Source: Siphonodentalium dalli
Lineage: Eukaryota; Mollusca; Scaphopoda; Gadilida; Siphonodentaliidae
Direction of reading: 5' to 3'
DNA length: 64,000 nt
NCBI GenBank assembly: GCA_032622095.1
Contig: CP136066.1
Span: forward strand, 6,533,784 to 6,597,783
Each line of letters begins with the position of its first letter. Position 1 is the first letter of the stretch. Of the stretch, positions 21,074 to 31,902 are shown one piece after another. A program made the position numbers and the translations under genes. The notes beneath the pieces are model-generated. The model searched no databases, was not told the DNA's origin, and saw only the letters and a program-made list of their open reading frames with translations.

Positions 21074-21216
21074 ATATACGCATAGTGTTTCTGAATAACA
21101 AATTGAATCCACTCGTGGGATTGGCGATTTACACCACTCGCTGAAGCTCGTGGTGTAAATCGCCAATCCCACTCGTGGATTAAATTTCTTATTCAGAAAC
21201 ACTATGCGTATATTCT
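21074..21216. repeat. Large palindrome, ~66-bp arms
   Basis: ATACGCATAGTGTTTCTGAA (from about 21076) is mirrored by TTCAGAAACACTATGCGTAT at its right end. Inner arms share GGGATTGGCGATTTACACCA and TGGTGTAAATCGCCAATCCC. The loop is about 12 bases. It looks like a foldback MITE or an inverted duplication. Confidence 0.85.
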
Positions 21217-21735
21217 ATATTTATACCCACCATCGCCGTTGCCTCGCTGAAAAATTTCCACACGACTCAGAAGCTTTTTTTAATATATCATTTAGTCATG
21301 AACATGTGTGGAGGGAGCATAAACTCCAACAAACCAAACAACACATATTATGATATGGATGGACTGCAACCATCACCGATTAAAAAAAACACCGACCTTA
21401 CGTTTATTTAAAACATGGAGCAGAAATCCCGGGTTTTAAATGGGTTCTATTTCCAAGAAACGACAACACGAAACCTGTGTCGCTCATAATTGTTTTCTGA
21501 ATCTTACAAGAAAGAATGCTGTTTAATCCAGATGTAAAGCGGTAAAATTCCCATAATCTGACCTGAAAAACACAAAAGGAGACCATTGAATCGTCAAGGA
21601 GAACACAAATTAAATGTCATCGGCCCAATTAAGTGGCATACACAGTGCATGAGGACTTAACTTCATAAAATCGTATATAATCGGACTACAAAATCTACAC
21701 CCCGGTCGCGTGAAATCAGGCTAATCATCCTATAT
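21217..21735. other. Spacer, no gene seen
   Basis: AT-rich sequence without recognisable coding or repeat structure. Confidence 0.3.
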
Positions 21736-21979
21736 CCCTTTACCCAACAGAACGGCCCTGTGCCAATGCATTCTCTTATATATGCGAGTCGACCTATGGT
21801 CAACTCGCATATATAAGAGAATGCATTGGCACAGGGCATAACTGTAACCATCACAATGTGGTCAATGAGCCGGTTCCAATGATATCCATATTTGTATGGT
21901 TTTATTGAGACAGACCCAAGATAATTTAGGCTGTTGCAGCTTTATTTGGCCGTTTTTGGCCGGTTTGTTGGGTAAAGGG
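21736..21979. mobile_element. piggyBac-like MITE (244 bp) with a single internal hairpin
   Basis: The ends CCCTTTACCCAACA and TGTTGGGTAAAGGG are perfect inverted repeats. The flanks are ATAT on both sides rather than the usual TTAA. The hairpin at 21762-21830 is bracketed by GCCCTGT and ACAGGGC. The tail (CCGGTTCCAATGATATCC onward) matches 30880-30991 closely. CCC...GGG ends and TTAA targeting (seen in the copy at 30606) fit piggyBac-type MITEs. No coding capacity is present. Confidence 0.8.
21762..21830. other. GCCAATGCATT hairpin, solo form
   Basis: This is a ~69-bp near-perfect palindrome: GCCAATGCATTCTCTTATAT pairs with ATATAAGAGAATGCATTGGC around a GTCGACC/GGTC centre. It belongs to a family also present at 29431, 29569, 30632, 30779, 38945 and 42937, with diverged members at 19130, 31471 and 31571. 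Confidence 0.9.
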
Positions 21980-22680
21980 ATATTGCGTAAAACATGTTAC
22001 GGGCAGTGGAGACTACAGGTGAGTTTGTTGTGATGGAAATTCTGTTATTAATTTTTTTTTCTACGGGCACAACTCCGGATCCACGGTGTGCTTGGTGAAC
22101 CCAACATCAACCATATGTCAATATTTGCATAAAAAAAAATCCATAAGTGACGAAATGCTCGCTGAGAATAAGCATCCATGTTTCAATCATGTGTGTGTTC
22201 TGCTCCGAGTTGAGCGCGTGCATGGTGATTGATTTGGACATGCAATAATGTCAACGATCCATTGATACAGATATTTTATGCAGCTAAATCTACACGAGTT
22301 CACATTAAAGTTACCTAAATTTAAGTCTACCAGAATAGGAGAAAATGTTTATACCAAAAGTCGAATACTTGTCTTCTTTTGGTCAAATGTTCAACAAAAC
22401 TATGTTGAAAGTTTTACGTATATACCAGTCTGTACCAGTTGGAAATTTCCGTATAGCTTTTTGATTATTTATTCCCATAAAAAGTTGAGTGCATTCTTAT
22501 TTATGTTCACAAAATGGCCGATACTTTGAGACTAGCCCACGCAGCACTTTCAGTCAGCCCATTAAAAAATGTCCAAGCACTTAGCAACGATAAAGTTATA
22601 GATATAAATAACTTGCTTCAGATGCAATTCGGCTGAACTTTGAAAAACACCCAATTTGTGACGTTGTGCTCGTGTTGTGG
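21980..22680. other. Spacer, no gene seen
   Basis: AT-rich. The 83-codon ORF at 22278-22529 shows no domain. Confidence 0.3.
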
Positions 22681-23740
22681 TTTGAGTGTTATTGGGGTTT
22701 GTGTTTTATTGGGGGTTTGTGTGTTATTGGGGGTTTGAGTGTTATTGGGGGGTTGTGTGTTATTGGGGTTTGAGTGTTATTGTGGGGTTTGTGTGTTATT
22801 GGGGGTTTGGGAGTTATTGGGGGTTTGTGTGTTATTGGGGGTTTGGGTGTTATTTGGGGTTTGTGTTTTATTGGGGGTTTGTGTGTTATTGGGGGTTTGA
22901 GTGTTATTGGGGGGTTTGTGTGTTATTGGGGGTTTGTGTGTTATTGGGGGTTTGGGTGTTATTTGGGGTTTGTGTTTTATTGGGGGTTTGTGTGTTATTG
23001 GGGGTTTGAGCGTTATTGGGGGGGGGTTGTGTGTTATTGGGGGTTTGTGTGTTATTGGGGGTTTGTGTGTTATTGGGGGTTTGTGTGTTATTGGGGGTTA
23101 GTGTTTTATTGGGGGTTTGAGTGTTATTGGGGGTTGTGTGTTATTGGGGGTTTGAGTGTTATTGGGGGTTTGAGAGTTATTGGGGGTTTGTGTGTTATTG
23201 GGGGTTTGAGTGTTATTGGGGGGTTTGTGTGTTATTGGGGGTTTGTGTGTTATTTGGGGTTTGAGTGTTATTGGGGGGTTTGTGTGTTATTGGGGGTTTG
23301 AGTGTTATTGTGGGGTTTGTGTGTTATTGGGGGTTTGAGTGTTATTGGGGGGCTGAGTGTTAGTGTGGGGGTGTGTGCTATTGGGGGTTTGAGTGTTATT
23401 GGGGGATTTGTGTGTTATTGGGGTTTGTGTGTTATTGGGGTTTGTGTGTTATTGGGGTTTGTGTGTTGTTGGTGGTGTGTTATTTGGGATTTGAGTGTTA
23501 TTGGGGGCTTTGTGTGTTATTGTGGGTTTGTGTGTTATTGTGGGTTTGTGTGTTATTGGGGGTTTGAGTGTTATTGGGGGTTTGAGTGTTTTATTGGGGG
23601 CTTGTGTGTTATTGTGGGTTTGTGTGTTATTGGGGATTTGTGTGTTATTGGGGGTTTGTGTGTTATTGTGGGTTTGTGTGTTATTGGGGGTTTGAGTGTT
23701 ATTGGGGGTTTCAGTGTTATTGGGGGTTTGTGTGTTATTC
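22681..23740 (+). repeat. 18-bp G-rich minisatellite, about 58 copies, potential G-quadruplex
   Basis: The unit is TTATTGGGGGTTTGTGTG (18 bp). Variants replace GTGTG with GAGTG or change the G run to between three and seven. All G runs are on the + strand, about one every 18 bp, giving strong strand asymmetry. Long ORFs here are six-residue repeats (CYWGFV, CVIGGL) dictated by an 18-bp unit and are not genes. Confidence 0.95.
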
Positions 23741-24132
23741 AACATATTGGGTTATGGAACTGGTGGCCCAATTGACAGTTGGCCAATCAAATAGTTGTCG
23801 ATAGTACACCCTGTTCTCCCGACAATAAGCTCATAGTCAGGGGGGGGGGAGGAAAACACTCATGATTCAAGGTCCGGGTGGGTGGTTGTGTCTGAACGCC
23901 GATAGCAGATTTTTTCAATGACATGTAATTTTTTTCCAAATCCATGTTTGAAGATAAATTCTGACCAAAGTCGGCTCATTTACTTCTTCTGGTGCTTTAA
24001 ATGGTATGAATATTGACAGATAAACAGACTTCCTGTATTATTGTATGATTTTCATCATTGGGTAGATGGGACCTTGGATTACTAAGACCTACCCATATAA
24101 TGAAAAGCTCAGTAGTTGAACATATACCATGC
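23741..24132. other. Spacer, no gene seen
   Basis: It includes a short G tract near 23840. No coding or repeat structure is recognised. Confidence 0.3.
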
Positions 24133-25420
24133 TAGTCCAGTCACATTAGGCGTGAATGGGGAAAAGTAAGGAAATAAATCCCGGAAAGCTGATTTTTTTA
24201 TATTATTTAGGCCACAACATCGCGGATGCGTCACGAAAAGTCCCCTAAAATCGGAGTTGAGCTTTCGGAGTTAACTAATTTTTTTCATAAAAAAATAAAA
24301 ACTTATATATTTTTCACAATCATAGGAATAATGGGATGTTATAACATTTTTTCAGCCGATACATATACCAAATGTACTCAATATTGTTCAATACACAATT
24401 CTCGAACCAGAGATACAAATTCAACGGGGGGATTTGAATGAATTTCGCAGATATGGATATAAAATAACATAATGACCCCAAAAAATGACGATTTTTTCAG
24501 ACAATCTGTATTATTCGATGTCAAATTTCTCGGGCTATTCATTACGTAAGCGCAAGCAATTTGTTTTAAAAACTGAACAGATATCACTCCTCCAACATAA
24601 TATGCGGGATTAGCAACTATACCTATGATAAGTGGTCAATACTTGTAAAAACATAACCCTACCCCCTAAACTGGCTCTCGTCACATTTTGCCCTTCCGCT
24701 AGTCCAAGTGCTTGTTGTAGAAAACACACCAACTGTGAAAAGGGCGATAAAAGCATGAAACTTGGCACATATGTTCCTTATACGCTACTGCTCATTTTCA
24801 CATGTGGCGTCATTTGCAACAGGCTCTTCTTAGCAACGGTTGCTAGGCAACTACCCGGCATCGGATTAATGCATATGACTGATATTATACGTGTTCTAAC
24901 AAACTAAACTACGTCGTGTAGCATGTTTATGGTGAACATATTTGTTGTCAGTTTTGACCTGACTGACAAATTGCCATATGACTTACTTACAAGGGGTGGC
25001 GGTTGCTATGGACGCACACACAAGCTAAAAATGCACATATGACTGATATTATGGTAGCTTTAACAAACTAAACTACACCTAATAGCACTTTTGTGTTGAA
25101 AGCAATTAGAATAGTTGTTGTTAGTGTTGAGATGGCTGAAAAAAATACCATATAATTCTTACTTATATGAGTGGTAACTGTTGCCAGGGTCATACCCGAA
25201 ATACAAACATGCACATATGACTGATATTATGGTAGTATTAACGTTTTTATGGTGAAAACAATGGCTGAAAAAAATACCATATAATTCTTACTTATATGAG
25301 TGGTAACTGTTGCCAGGGTCACACCCGAAATACAAACATGCACATATGACTTATATTATGGTAGTATTAACGTTTTTATGGTGAAAACAATTATAAATGT
25401 TGTTAGTGTGAGTCTAACCA
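24133..25420 (+). repeat. Left arm of giant foldback 2, including a 129-bp tandem duplication
   Basis: ATGGCTGAAAAAAATACCAT begins at 25132 and again at 25261, so 129 bp is duplicated in tandem with almost no change. Related modules containing CATATGACTGATATTATGG occur at about 24874, 25038, 25214 and 25343 and have inverted counterparts in the right arm near 27860 and 28040. Confidence 0.7.
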
Positions 25421-27480
25421 GAATATGGGTACACTTATCCGTTGTGGTCCATCAGTTTAGATATCGGGAATTCAAAGTGAGAGTTGAAAAGTTGTTGCTT
25501 ATATTTAATATGAGGCATGGCCATAATAGTTATATAAGCCATAGACCCAGACAGCTAGTTATATAATGTATGTCACGGACCAACTCTACTATATATGAAG
25601 AACATAGCTAGGGTCAGCCACCAATATGTTAGCCATGGCCATAGCCTACAATAGTTAGGCTAGGAACACAGGCACGTATATACTCACAGGACCCATGTCC
25701 ATACATATAGGCTATGTACGTAGGATATGTATAGTCCATGAACCAGACCGCTTCATATAACCATACATGTATGATATCTATGATCATGACACTGTTACAT
25801 GGTGCAAATAACCAAGTGACCACAGAGAGACCATGTACTAAGATACCATAGACCAAGTCCGATGCACAATAGATTAGTGCACCATGGATTCAGGAACCTA
25901 TATATGGTATGAACATATGAGACAGTTTTATGACAGACCAACCTATATATAGATATTGGACCGATGCCACATAGACGAAAGTTAAGGATGGGGGGGGGGC
26001 CTTATAAATAGCCCATACACATATGGCACTGTAGGTTGGCCATGGACACATATCCATACGTGTAGGCCATGGACCAAGGCCGATATATGTATGCCATATT
26101 GAATTATACCCAGGCATAAGCAGGTGTCTGTCTATATGTAGGATATGGACCCACCCCTCGTACGTGATATATCTACACCAAAGACCCAGGCAAGTTTAAA
26201 TAGTGTTATACACAAGTGACTATAATGATGTATGCAGTGATATAGGTGCCTATATGTAGGACATGGACACATGTCCCTAATTAAAAGCTACGGCACCGGC
26301 GTTATCAATCATTTCATAGATTCACATATATGCTGGTAGGCCATGGACTGATCCACATATATAGGAGACACATGGACCCCATGCCTACGGGTAAGTCCAT
26401 GCATGTGCATGGATCCACGTCTCTATACTATATGAATACCGTATACGTACGTCCGTTTTCAGCCATTCGACCAACGCCCTATAGCATGAAGGTCCCTATC
26501 GATTGGTCGTGTGCACCACCATAGCTTGGCTATGGACCCAGGCTCATATAGGTAGGAAATTGAGACGGGCCACTATGGACAGCCCATGTATCCAGGCTGA
26601 TTTAGTTATGACTTTATTACAAGACATTTATATGTAAACATGAACCCATCCCATGAATGTACATGTGCCATGACTATCTAGGTTATAACCACAGCCACGC
26701 ATACGCTATGGGCCCATATGAACACCACATGTAGTGCAAATACACAAGTGTCTATAATTATGTACACATGACATGTACCCAGGTAAATCAATAGAACGAA
26801 CCCTAAATAGTATATCATCGGCCCAGGCCCCTTTCTATGACATGGACACAGTAGTTAAGACACGTCATTGGATGCTGTTCCTTAGTAACTGTGGGTTGGT
26901 AATGGGCCCATGGCTGCCCATGTAAATGGGTATTGGTCACCGGTTCCAAAGAGTAGTTCATGGTATCTCAATCTGAAATATATAGGCCACGCTCATGTAC
27001 GAGCTCCTATAGACTTGTAAATGACTCATGACCATGTATTGACATATATGTAGTTATGGCATGGATATGAAAGAAACACAGTTAGTTCATACCGTATAGC
27101 AACTGGTATGCGGATGCTACCACACCGTGATAGAGTGTTCTGCATGGATGCCATTGTCAAATGTAGTGCAAATGTCGGATTCCATGGAGGGGGGTTCAGG
27201 TGGTATCAACATAAATGTGGGTCAATATTTTTACATGTCTCATCAAAATGTATTCCAAAAATCGAATCATGGAAGAAACAATAGTAAACTCCACACAGGT
27301 ATGTGATTCTGATAAAACTAACTGAATAGTCTGTCAGTTCAAAGAAGATTTGTCAATGGTAGGTGGTTACCTAGCAACAATGAAACCTCAATACCAATTT
27401 GCCACACGAGAATGCGTCAGTACACAACACAACAACCTTTAGTTATGCATTATTGTCAATATAAGCATAATATGGCTTAT
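25420..27480. repeat. Degenerate core of giant foldback 2
   Basis: The core is filled with poorly conserved, irregularly spaced units sharing CCATGGACCCAGGC, TATATGTAGG and ACACAAGTG. It is CATG/TATA-rich and has no convincing ORF. It plays the same architectural part as 9480-10275 in the first foldback, though the sequence differs. Confidence 0.5.
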
Positions 27481-28794
27481 TATGAAACAATTGTATCATG
27501 CAAATTTCCCAAAACTCATACCATATCATGAAACAGTTATATCAGTTAAATTACCAGAAACTCATACATATGGTATGCTTTCAAATGTGGGTATGTCCAT
27601 AACCACCACTACACACCCGTTAGGTAACGAATGCGGCAACTTTACTGCCATGTTCACTCTAACAACAATTATAATAATTGTTTTCAATATAAAAATGTTA
27701 CATGACGTAGACATTTTTCGATGTCTGGTATGTCCCTAGCAACGCAACCGTTACCATAAATATATAGTAATTTTAAAGTCGAACCCACACTAACAATAAC
27801 TATTACAATTGTTTCACCATAAAATGATAATGACGTAGTTTATATTAGTTTGTCAAAACTATCATAATATCAGTCAGCTCGGCATTTTTCGATTTCGGGT
27901 ATGTCCCTAGCAACCGTTACCACCCCTGTAAGTAAGAACTATGGTAATTTTCCAGCCAGATCTACTCGAACAACAACTAATATTACTTTTACCATAAAAA
28001 ATGCTGCATGACGTAGGTTAGATTGTTAAAACTGCCATAATATCAGTCATATTTGTATTTCTTCGATGTGGGATAGTTGCCTAGCAACCGTTGTCAAGGA
28101 TGGACCTGCCGCGACGTCTATACATCTGAAAATTATTAATAGTGTATATGGAACCTATGTGCCAAGTTTCATAGTGTTATCACCATTTGTACAATTGTTA
28201 CGTCAAAAGCCAGGACTATTATGTGGTATTTTGCCTTTCAGATACTCAAAGCCATGGGGTACGTTTTAGGGGGTAGTCTTATGTTTCCGGCTATAAAATC
28301 TTAAAGATGGTGATGGTTCGATATATCTCATCACTTTCCTGTTCTGAACTAAGCACTCTTCTAGTATAATGGTTCATATTTTAGCTCATTGTCGTCTGAA
28401 TATCTTTACTCGCCCTCTTTTGTTAGGAAAATTTTGAATCACCATGCGATTTATATGCTCTCTTCGCCAATAAATGTCATCACAATTATGGAATATCGAC
28501 TGTTAGTAAGCTCTAGCACCAATTACGCATATCTATCGACACATCCTTCATAATGGACGGGTATGTGTGAAGATTGAGTCCATAAATTAGCCTACATATG
28601 ACTGCATTCGCATATGGTCTAATGGAATTTCGTCAGAAATTGCACCATTGCGAAAAATCATGATATCTCAAAAAGCTCAACTCAGATTCTTGGGGACTTT
28701 TGCCAAGTTGTTCATAAACATGTTCTTATTAATCCCTGAAAAACTCAGCTTTCCGGGATTTTTTGCACTAATGAAACCTAATGTGCCTGGACTA
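27480..28794 (-). repeat. Right arm of giant foldback 2
   Basis: This is the reverse-complement counterpart of the left arm. Modules with CATAATATCAGTCA, TAGCAACCGTTACCA and ACCATAAAAA appear in the expected inverted order, and AAGTTTCATAG (about 28164) answers ATGAAACTT (24755). Confidence 0.65.
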
Positions 28795-29340
28795 TTTGAG
28801 ATGATATAAAATATTATTTCAGGATTACTGTTTCTGCCACGTGTGCTTGCAACGCCTACTCCCCATCCAAACACCCACTGCCCTTACACATCGTCACTAT
28901 ATACGTGCCTGCTCTATATACATGATGGTGGTATACATGAGTCCCATGTTGCATAAGATCTGTGTGGGGTGGGTGCGGGTTAAATGCTGGTAGTATTATA
29001 GTGCAGTTAGGGTGTGTGGCGCAACTGCGAGCACGTTACAATCCCCTGTGTTTCTGCCATTTGCAAAGAATACAAGTATTTTATCCGTGTGTACTTCAAT
29101 TGTTTGTTATTGGATAATGGAACAGAGTGCATGTGGAAAATTATATAATTAGTGCATAGACTTGGTGACCATTTAGTCATCTAGCCAGGGCTCGTCACAA
29201 CGTGAGAGAATACGCTACTGTGCATACACATCTTTGTCACATACACATATATACTGCGGGTAACCTATGGGTATGGAAGATGAACCTTATTTGACAAGTT
29301 TAGTTAGTGAGTGTTTTGTGATTTTCTGATATTTCTGGTG
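28795..29340. other. Spacer, no gene seen
   Basis: Unique-looking sequence with no recognisable feature. Confidence 0.3.
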
Positions 29341-29663
29341 CTTCGGCCTGTCTCAATAAAACCATACAAATATGGATATCATTGGAACCGGCTCATTGAC
29401 CACATTGTGATGGTTATAGTTATGCCCTGTGCCAATGCATTCTCTTATATATGCGAGTCGACCATAGGTCGCCTCGCATATATAAGAGAATGCATTGGCC
29501 TAAAAAAAATCTTTTTTTACCATTTTTTCTTACATTCTTTAACAATTTTATAATTTTTAATGTGTTAAGCCAATGCATTCTCTTATATATGCGAGGCGAC
29601 CTATGGTCGACTCGCATATATAAGAGAATGCATTGGCACAGGGCCCTTCTGTCGGGTAATGGG
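29341..29663 (-). mobile_element. piggyBac-like MITE, minus orientation, outer left end missing, two hairpins
   Basis: The right end ...CGGGTAATGGG is followed by TTAA (29664-29667). The body matches the reverse complement of 30640-30930 (GTCTCAATAA, CAAATATGGATATCATTGG). The expected TIR on the left is absent; homology stops near 29341. Hairpins lie at 29431-29499 and 29569-29637 with a ~70-bp T-rich linker between them. Confidence 0.75.
29431..29637. other. Paired GCCAATGCATT hairpins with linker
   Basis: Two 69-bp near-perfect palindromes are separated by a linker containing TTCTTTAACAATTTTATAAT. The arrangement repeats at 30632-30847 with the linker in the opposite orientation. Confidence 0.9.
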
Positions 29664-30065
29664 TTAATCAAATTTGAAAAATAATCAGTTGAATTTTACT
29701 ACAGTAGTTGTAATCGCGGTGGGTATAGCTGTTAAAATAGTCACATCATTGGCATGCCATCCGGATGGTTATTTTAAAACATTTCACACCCTCTGAGTGG
29801 CTCTAACCGCCTTATTCTGCCTATTTTTTTGCAATTTTTCATCAAACTTTGGGGGTGGGTCCCCAATTGCCCTTGAAAAAAAACTTGGTTTGAAAGCGTG
29901 GGCGTCCGAGATAGAAACTTGGCTTCCCGGGGTTGTGGGTCTCAACAATTAAAAAGAAATTAAACCTTGTATCCTGGAGTTTTTATCCTGCTCCCGCTCA
30001 CTCCCCGATAGAGGCATAATAAAGTGGTTTATTCATGCAAAATATCTTACCCCCCCCCCAAATAG

Positions 30066-30299
30066 ATGAAATAGACACGTCCCTGTGTATAAATGCACAA
30101 CCCATGTCCATCATCGAAGGCAGGGACAGAGTTAAGTGCGGAGATGATGCAGATAAATCGCCCTCGAATCTTTCAATCAGCGACTCAATGATAGATTTGT
30201 ACGCCGCTCGGTGGGATCTATATTACGGAATCGGAGCCGGTGTATTCGCCTCGGTGGGATCTATATTACGGAATCGGAGCCGGTGTATTCGCTGACAGT
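30066..30299 (+). pseudogene. Candidate exon disrupted by a 43-bp tandem duplication, unknown protein
   Basis: After a C-rich tract and an ATAG acceptor-like site, a frame stays open with a plausible, compositionally ordinary protein. It runs from DEIDTSLCINAQPM through SIIEGRDRVKCG to DSMIDLYAARWDLYYGIGAG. A 43-bp segment (30207-30249) is repeated exactly at 30250-30292. Because 43 is not a multiple of three, the second copy shifts the frame to a stop at 30293. Without the duplication the frame would run directly toward a GTAGGT donor-like site at 30298. I do not recognise the family. It could be a recently broken exon, an assembly artefact, or chance. Confidence 0.3.
30207..30292. repeat. 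Exact 43-bp tandem duplication
   Basis: CTCGGTGGGATCTATATTAC onward is present twice, back to back, with no differences, indicating a very recent event or an assembly error. Confidence 0.95.
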
Positions 30300-30605
30300 A
30301 GGTCTTCTCTCATTGCACGCGATTCATATTGTCCCGTATAATGGGCGGTTGTTTATCGGAGTTTATAACGTTACGTGGATATAGGTTTTGTGGTTTTCTC
30401 TCCGGCTATCCCTTTGTTCATCCCGATGGATCTTACACGTCTCGTCGCTGATTTGATTATTACACAGGAGGCTCCAGTCTGAAACGTAATATACTATGTC
30501 AAGATATGTCGTAATTAAAACCAAGACTTCGATTTGAAATTTTATAGATATAATCAGGGTTCGATGTATGTTAACTTTTTTTATTTATAATATTCCAGTG
30601 TTTAA

Positions 30606-30991
30606 CCCTTTACCCAACAGAACGGCCCTGTGCCAATGCATTCTCTTATATATGCGAGTCGACCATAGGTCGCCTCGCATATATAAGAGAATGCATTGGC
30701 TTAACACATATTAAAAATGATAAAATTGTCAAAGAATGTAGAAAAATATTATAAAAATTGTTAAAAAAAAAAATTTAAGCCAATGCATTCTCTTATATAT
30801 GGGAGGCGACCTATGGTCGACTCGCATATATAAGAGAATGCATTGGCACAGGGCATAACTGTAACCATCATAGTCAATGAACCGGTTCCAATGATATCCA
30901 TATTTGTATGGTGTTATTGAGACAGACCGAAGATATTTTAGGCTGTTGAAGCTTTATTTGGGCGTTTTTGGCCGTTTTGTTGGGTAAAGGG
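30606..30991 (+). mobile_element. piggyBac-like MITE, complete, TTAA-flanked, two hairpins (386 bp)
   Basis: TTAA (30602-30605 and 30992-30995) flanks CCCTTTACCCAACA...TGTTGGGTAAAGGG. Hairpins lie at 30632-30700 and 30779-30847 with a linker of about 78 bp. The tail after the second hairpin matches the element at 21736-21979, which has only one hairpin and no linker. Confidence 0.9.
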
Positions 30992-30995
30992 TTAA

Positions 30996-31248
30996 AATAA
31001 CACAATCAGAACATATCGGAATGAGAATTATCACATAATAAGGCACTCATCGTGTTTCAAAATGAATTGACAAAGAATTATATATTTATATCAGATTTAT
31101 GGAGGCGCGGATTCAGTGTGAGTGTTCATTGCTTCAAACGTTCTTGCTTCAGTGAGCGCGAAAACATTCTCATTTCTTATCGAAATGGCCAGGTATAGAT
31201 ATGAATGACATATTGAGATATCCCTCAACTCAGTTCAAGCTTCACAAT
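30996..31248. other. Spacer, no gene seen
   Basis: No recognisable feature. Confidence 0.3.
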
Positions 31249-31313
31249 CGCGGTTGGTTTGGGTTCTAATCCCGACATGGGCGAAGTCGGGATTAGAACC
31301 CAAACCAACCGCG
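31249..31313. other. Perfect 28-bp-stem hairpin with a T-arm-like core
   Basis: CGCGGTTGGTTTGGGTTCTA (from 31249) is mirrored exactly by TAGAACCCAAACCAACCGCG (ending 31313). The arms are 31249-31276 and 31286-31313, with 28 of 28 bases paired and a 9-base loop (ATGGGCGAA). GGGTTCTAATCCC within each arm resembles a tRNA T-arm with one change from TTCGA. No matching cloverleaf is found. Confidence 0.95.
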
Positions 31314-31424
31314 TCTAGCCCCGACTCGAATTATCTTATCCACGACCAACCACCTCACATAAAGTTAATTTATATGCAACATTTGGTTTGTGTCACATCT
31401 TTGCAGTGACTTCAGTTTGACAGA

Positions 31425-31650
31425 TTAACCCTTTCAAGACGGGAGCTGCTTTGGGACAACATTAAATATCATGTGCCAGTGTATTATCTTACATATGCTA
31501 GTCTCCCAAAGGGAGCCAAGCATAAAAAAAGATAATACACTGGTTTATAAGGTCAAGGACAATATTGTTATGCCAATGTATTCTCTTATATATGCGATGC
31601 TTCCTACATATGGGAGACTCGCATATATATATAAGAAAATGCATTGGAAC
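31425..31650. mobile_element. Diverged TTAA-type MITE fragment with two decayed hairpins
   Basis: TTAA (31425-31428) then CCCTTTCAAGACGGGAGCTG matches the fragment at 19080. Decayed hairpins follow at about 31471-31548 (GCCAGTGTATTATCTT) and 31571-31648 (GCCAATGTATTCTCTTATAT). No right terminus was identified. Confidence 0.55.
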
Positions 31651-31902
31651 AGGGTTTTTCGCAACAACAAAAAACCAGGAAGCCCCAGTCATGGAATGTT
31701 TAAAGATAAAAACATGTTCCAGTTTATAAAATAACACAACGAAAGAGAATTATCACCTACACGATGTTATCTTCTTTCATGTTGCATTCTAAATGTATGC
31801 ATTTCATAATTATATAGTTTCGATGTTTTAGAGTAATACTAATAATTGCCACAATAAAACAATAACGGCGTTAATACACTGTACTCGAATTTCCCTGTAT
31901 TT

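Larger units (their letters stand above)
24133..28794. mobile_element. Giant foldback transposon-like element 2, 4.66 kb
   Basis: The element begins TAGTCCAGTCACATTAGG and ends CCTAATGTGCCTGGACTA, inverted counterparts. Paired landmarks further in include AATCCCGGAAAGCTGA (24176) against TCAGCTTTCCGGGATT (28745), and CAACGGTTGCTAGGCAACTA (24835) against TAGTTGCCTAGCAACCGTTG (28074). The arms are more diverged than in the element at 7301-12355, but the plan is the same: outer inverted arms, inner tandem modules, and a degenerate core. The TAGTCC...GGACTA termini are also shared. No clear target duplication was found and no transposase is visible. Confidence 0.7.
29668..30605. other. Spacer containing one weak exon candidate
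   Basis: Apart from the candidate exon at 30066-30299, nothing coding is seen. The sequence before it has poly-C (about 30049-30058). Confidence 0.3.

Noticed and set aside
22686-23804. Several overlapping ORFs of 60-175 codons with CYWGFV-type repeats
   Set aside because: They are translations of the 18-bp G-rich array in all three + frames, and the complementary strand gives an NNTQTP-type ORF; none has independent support.
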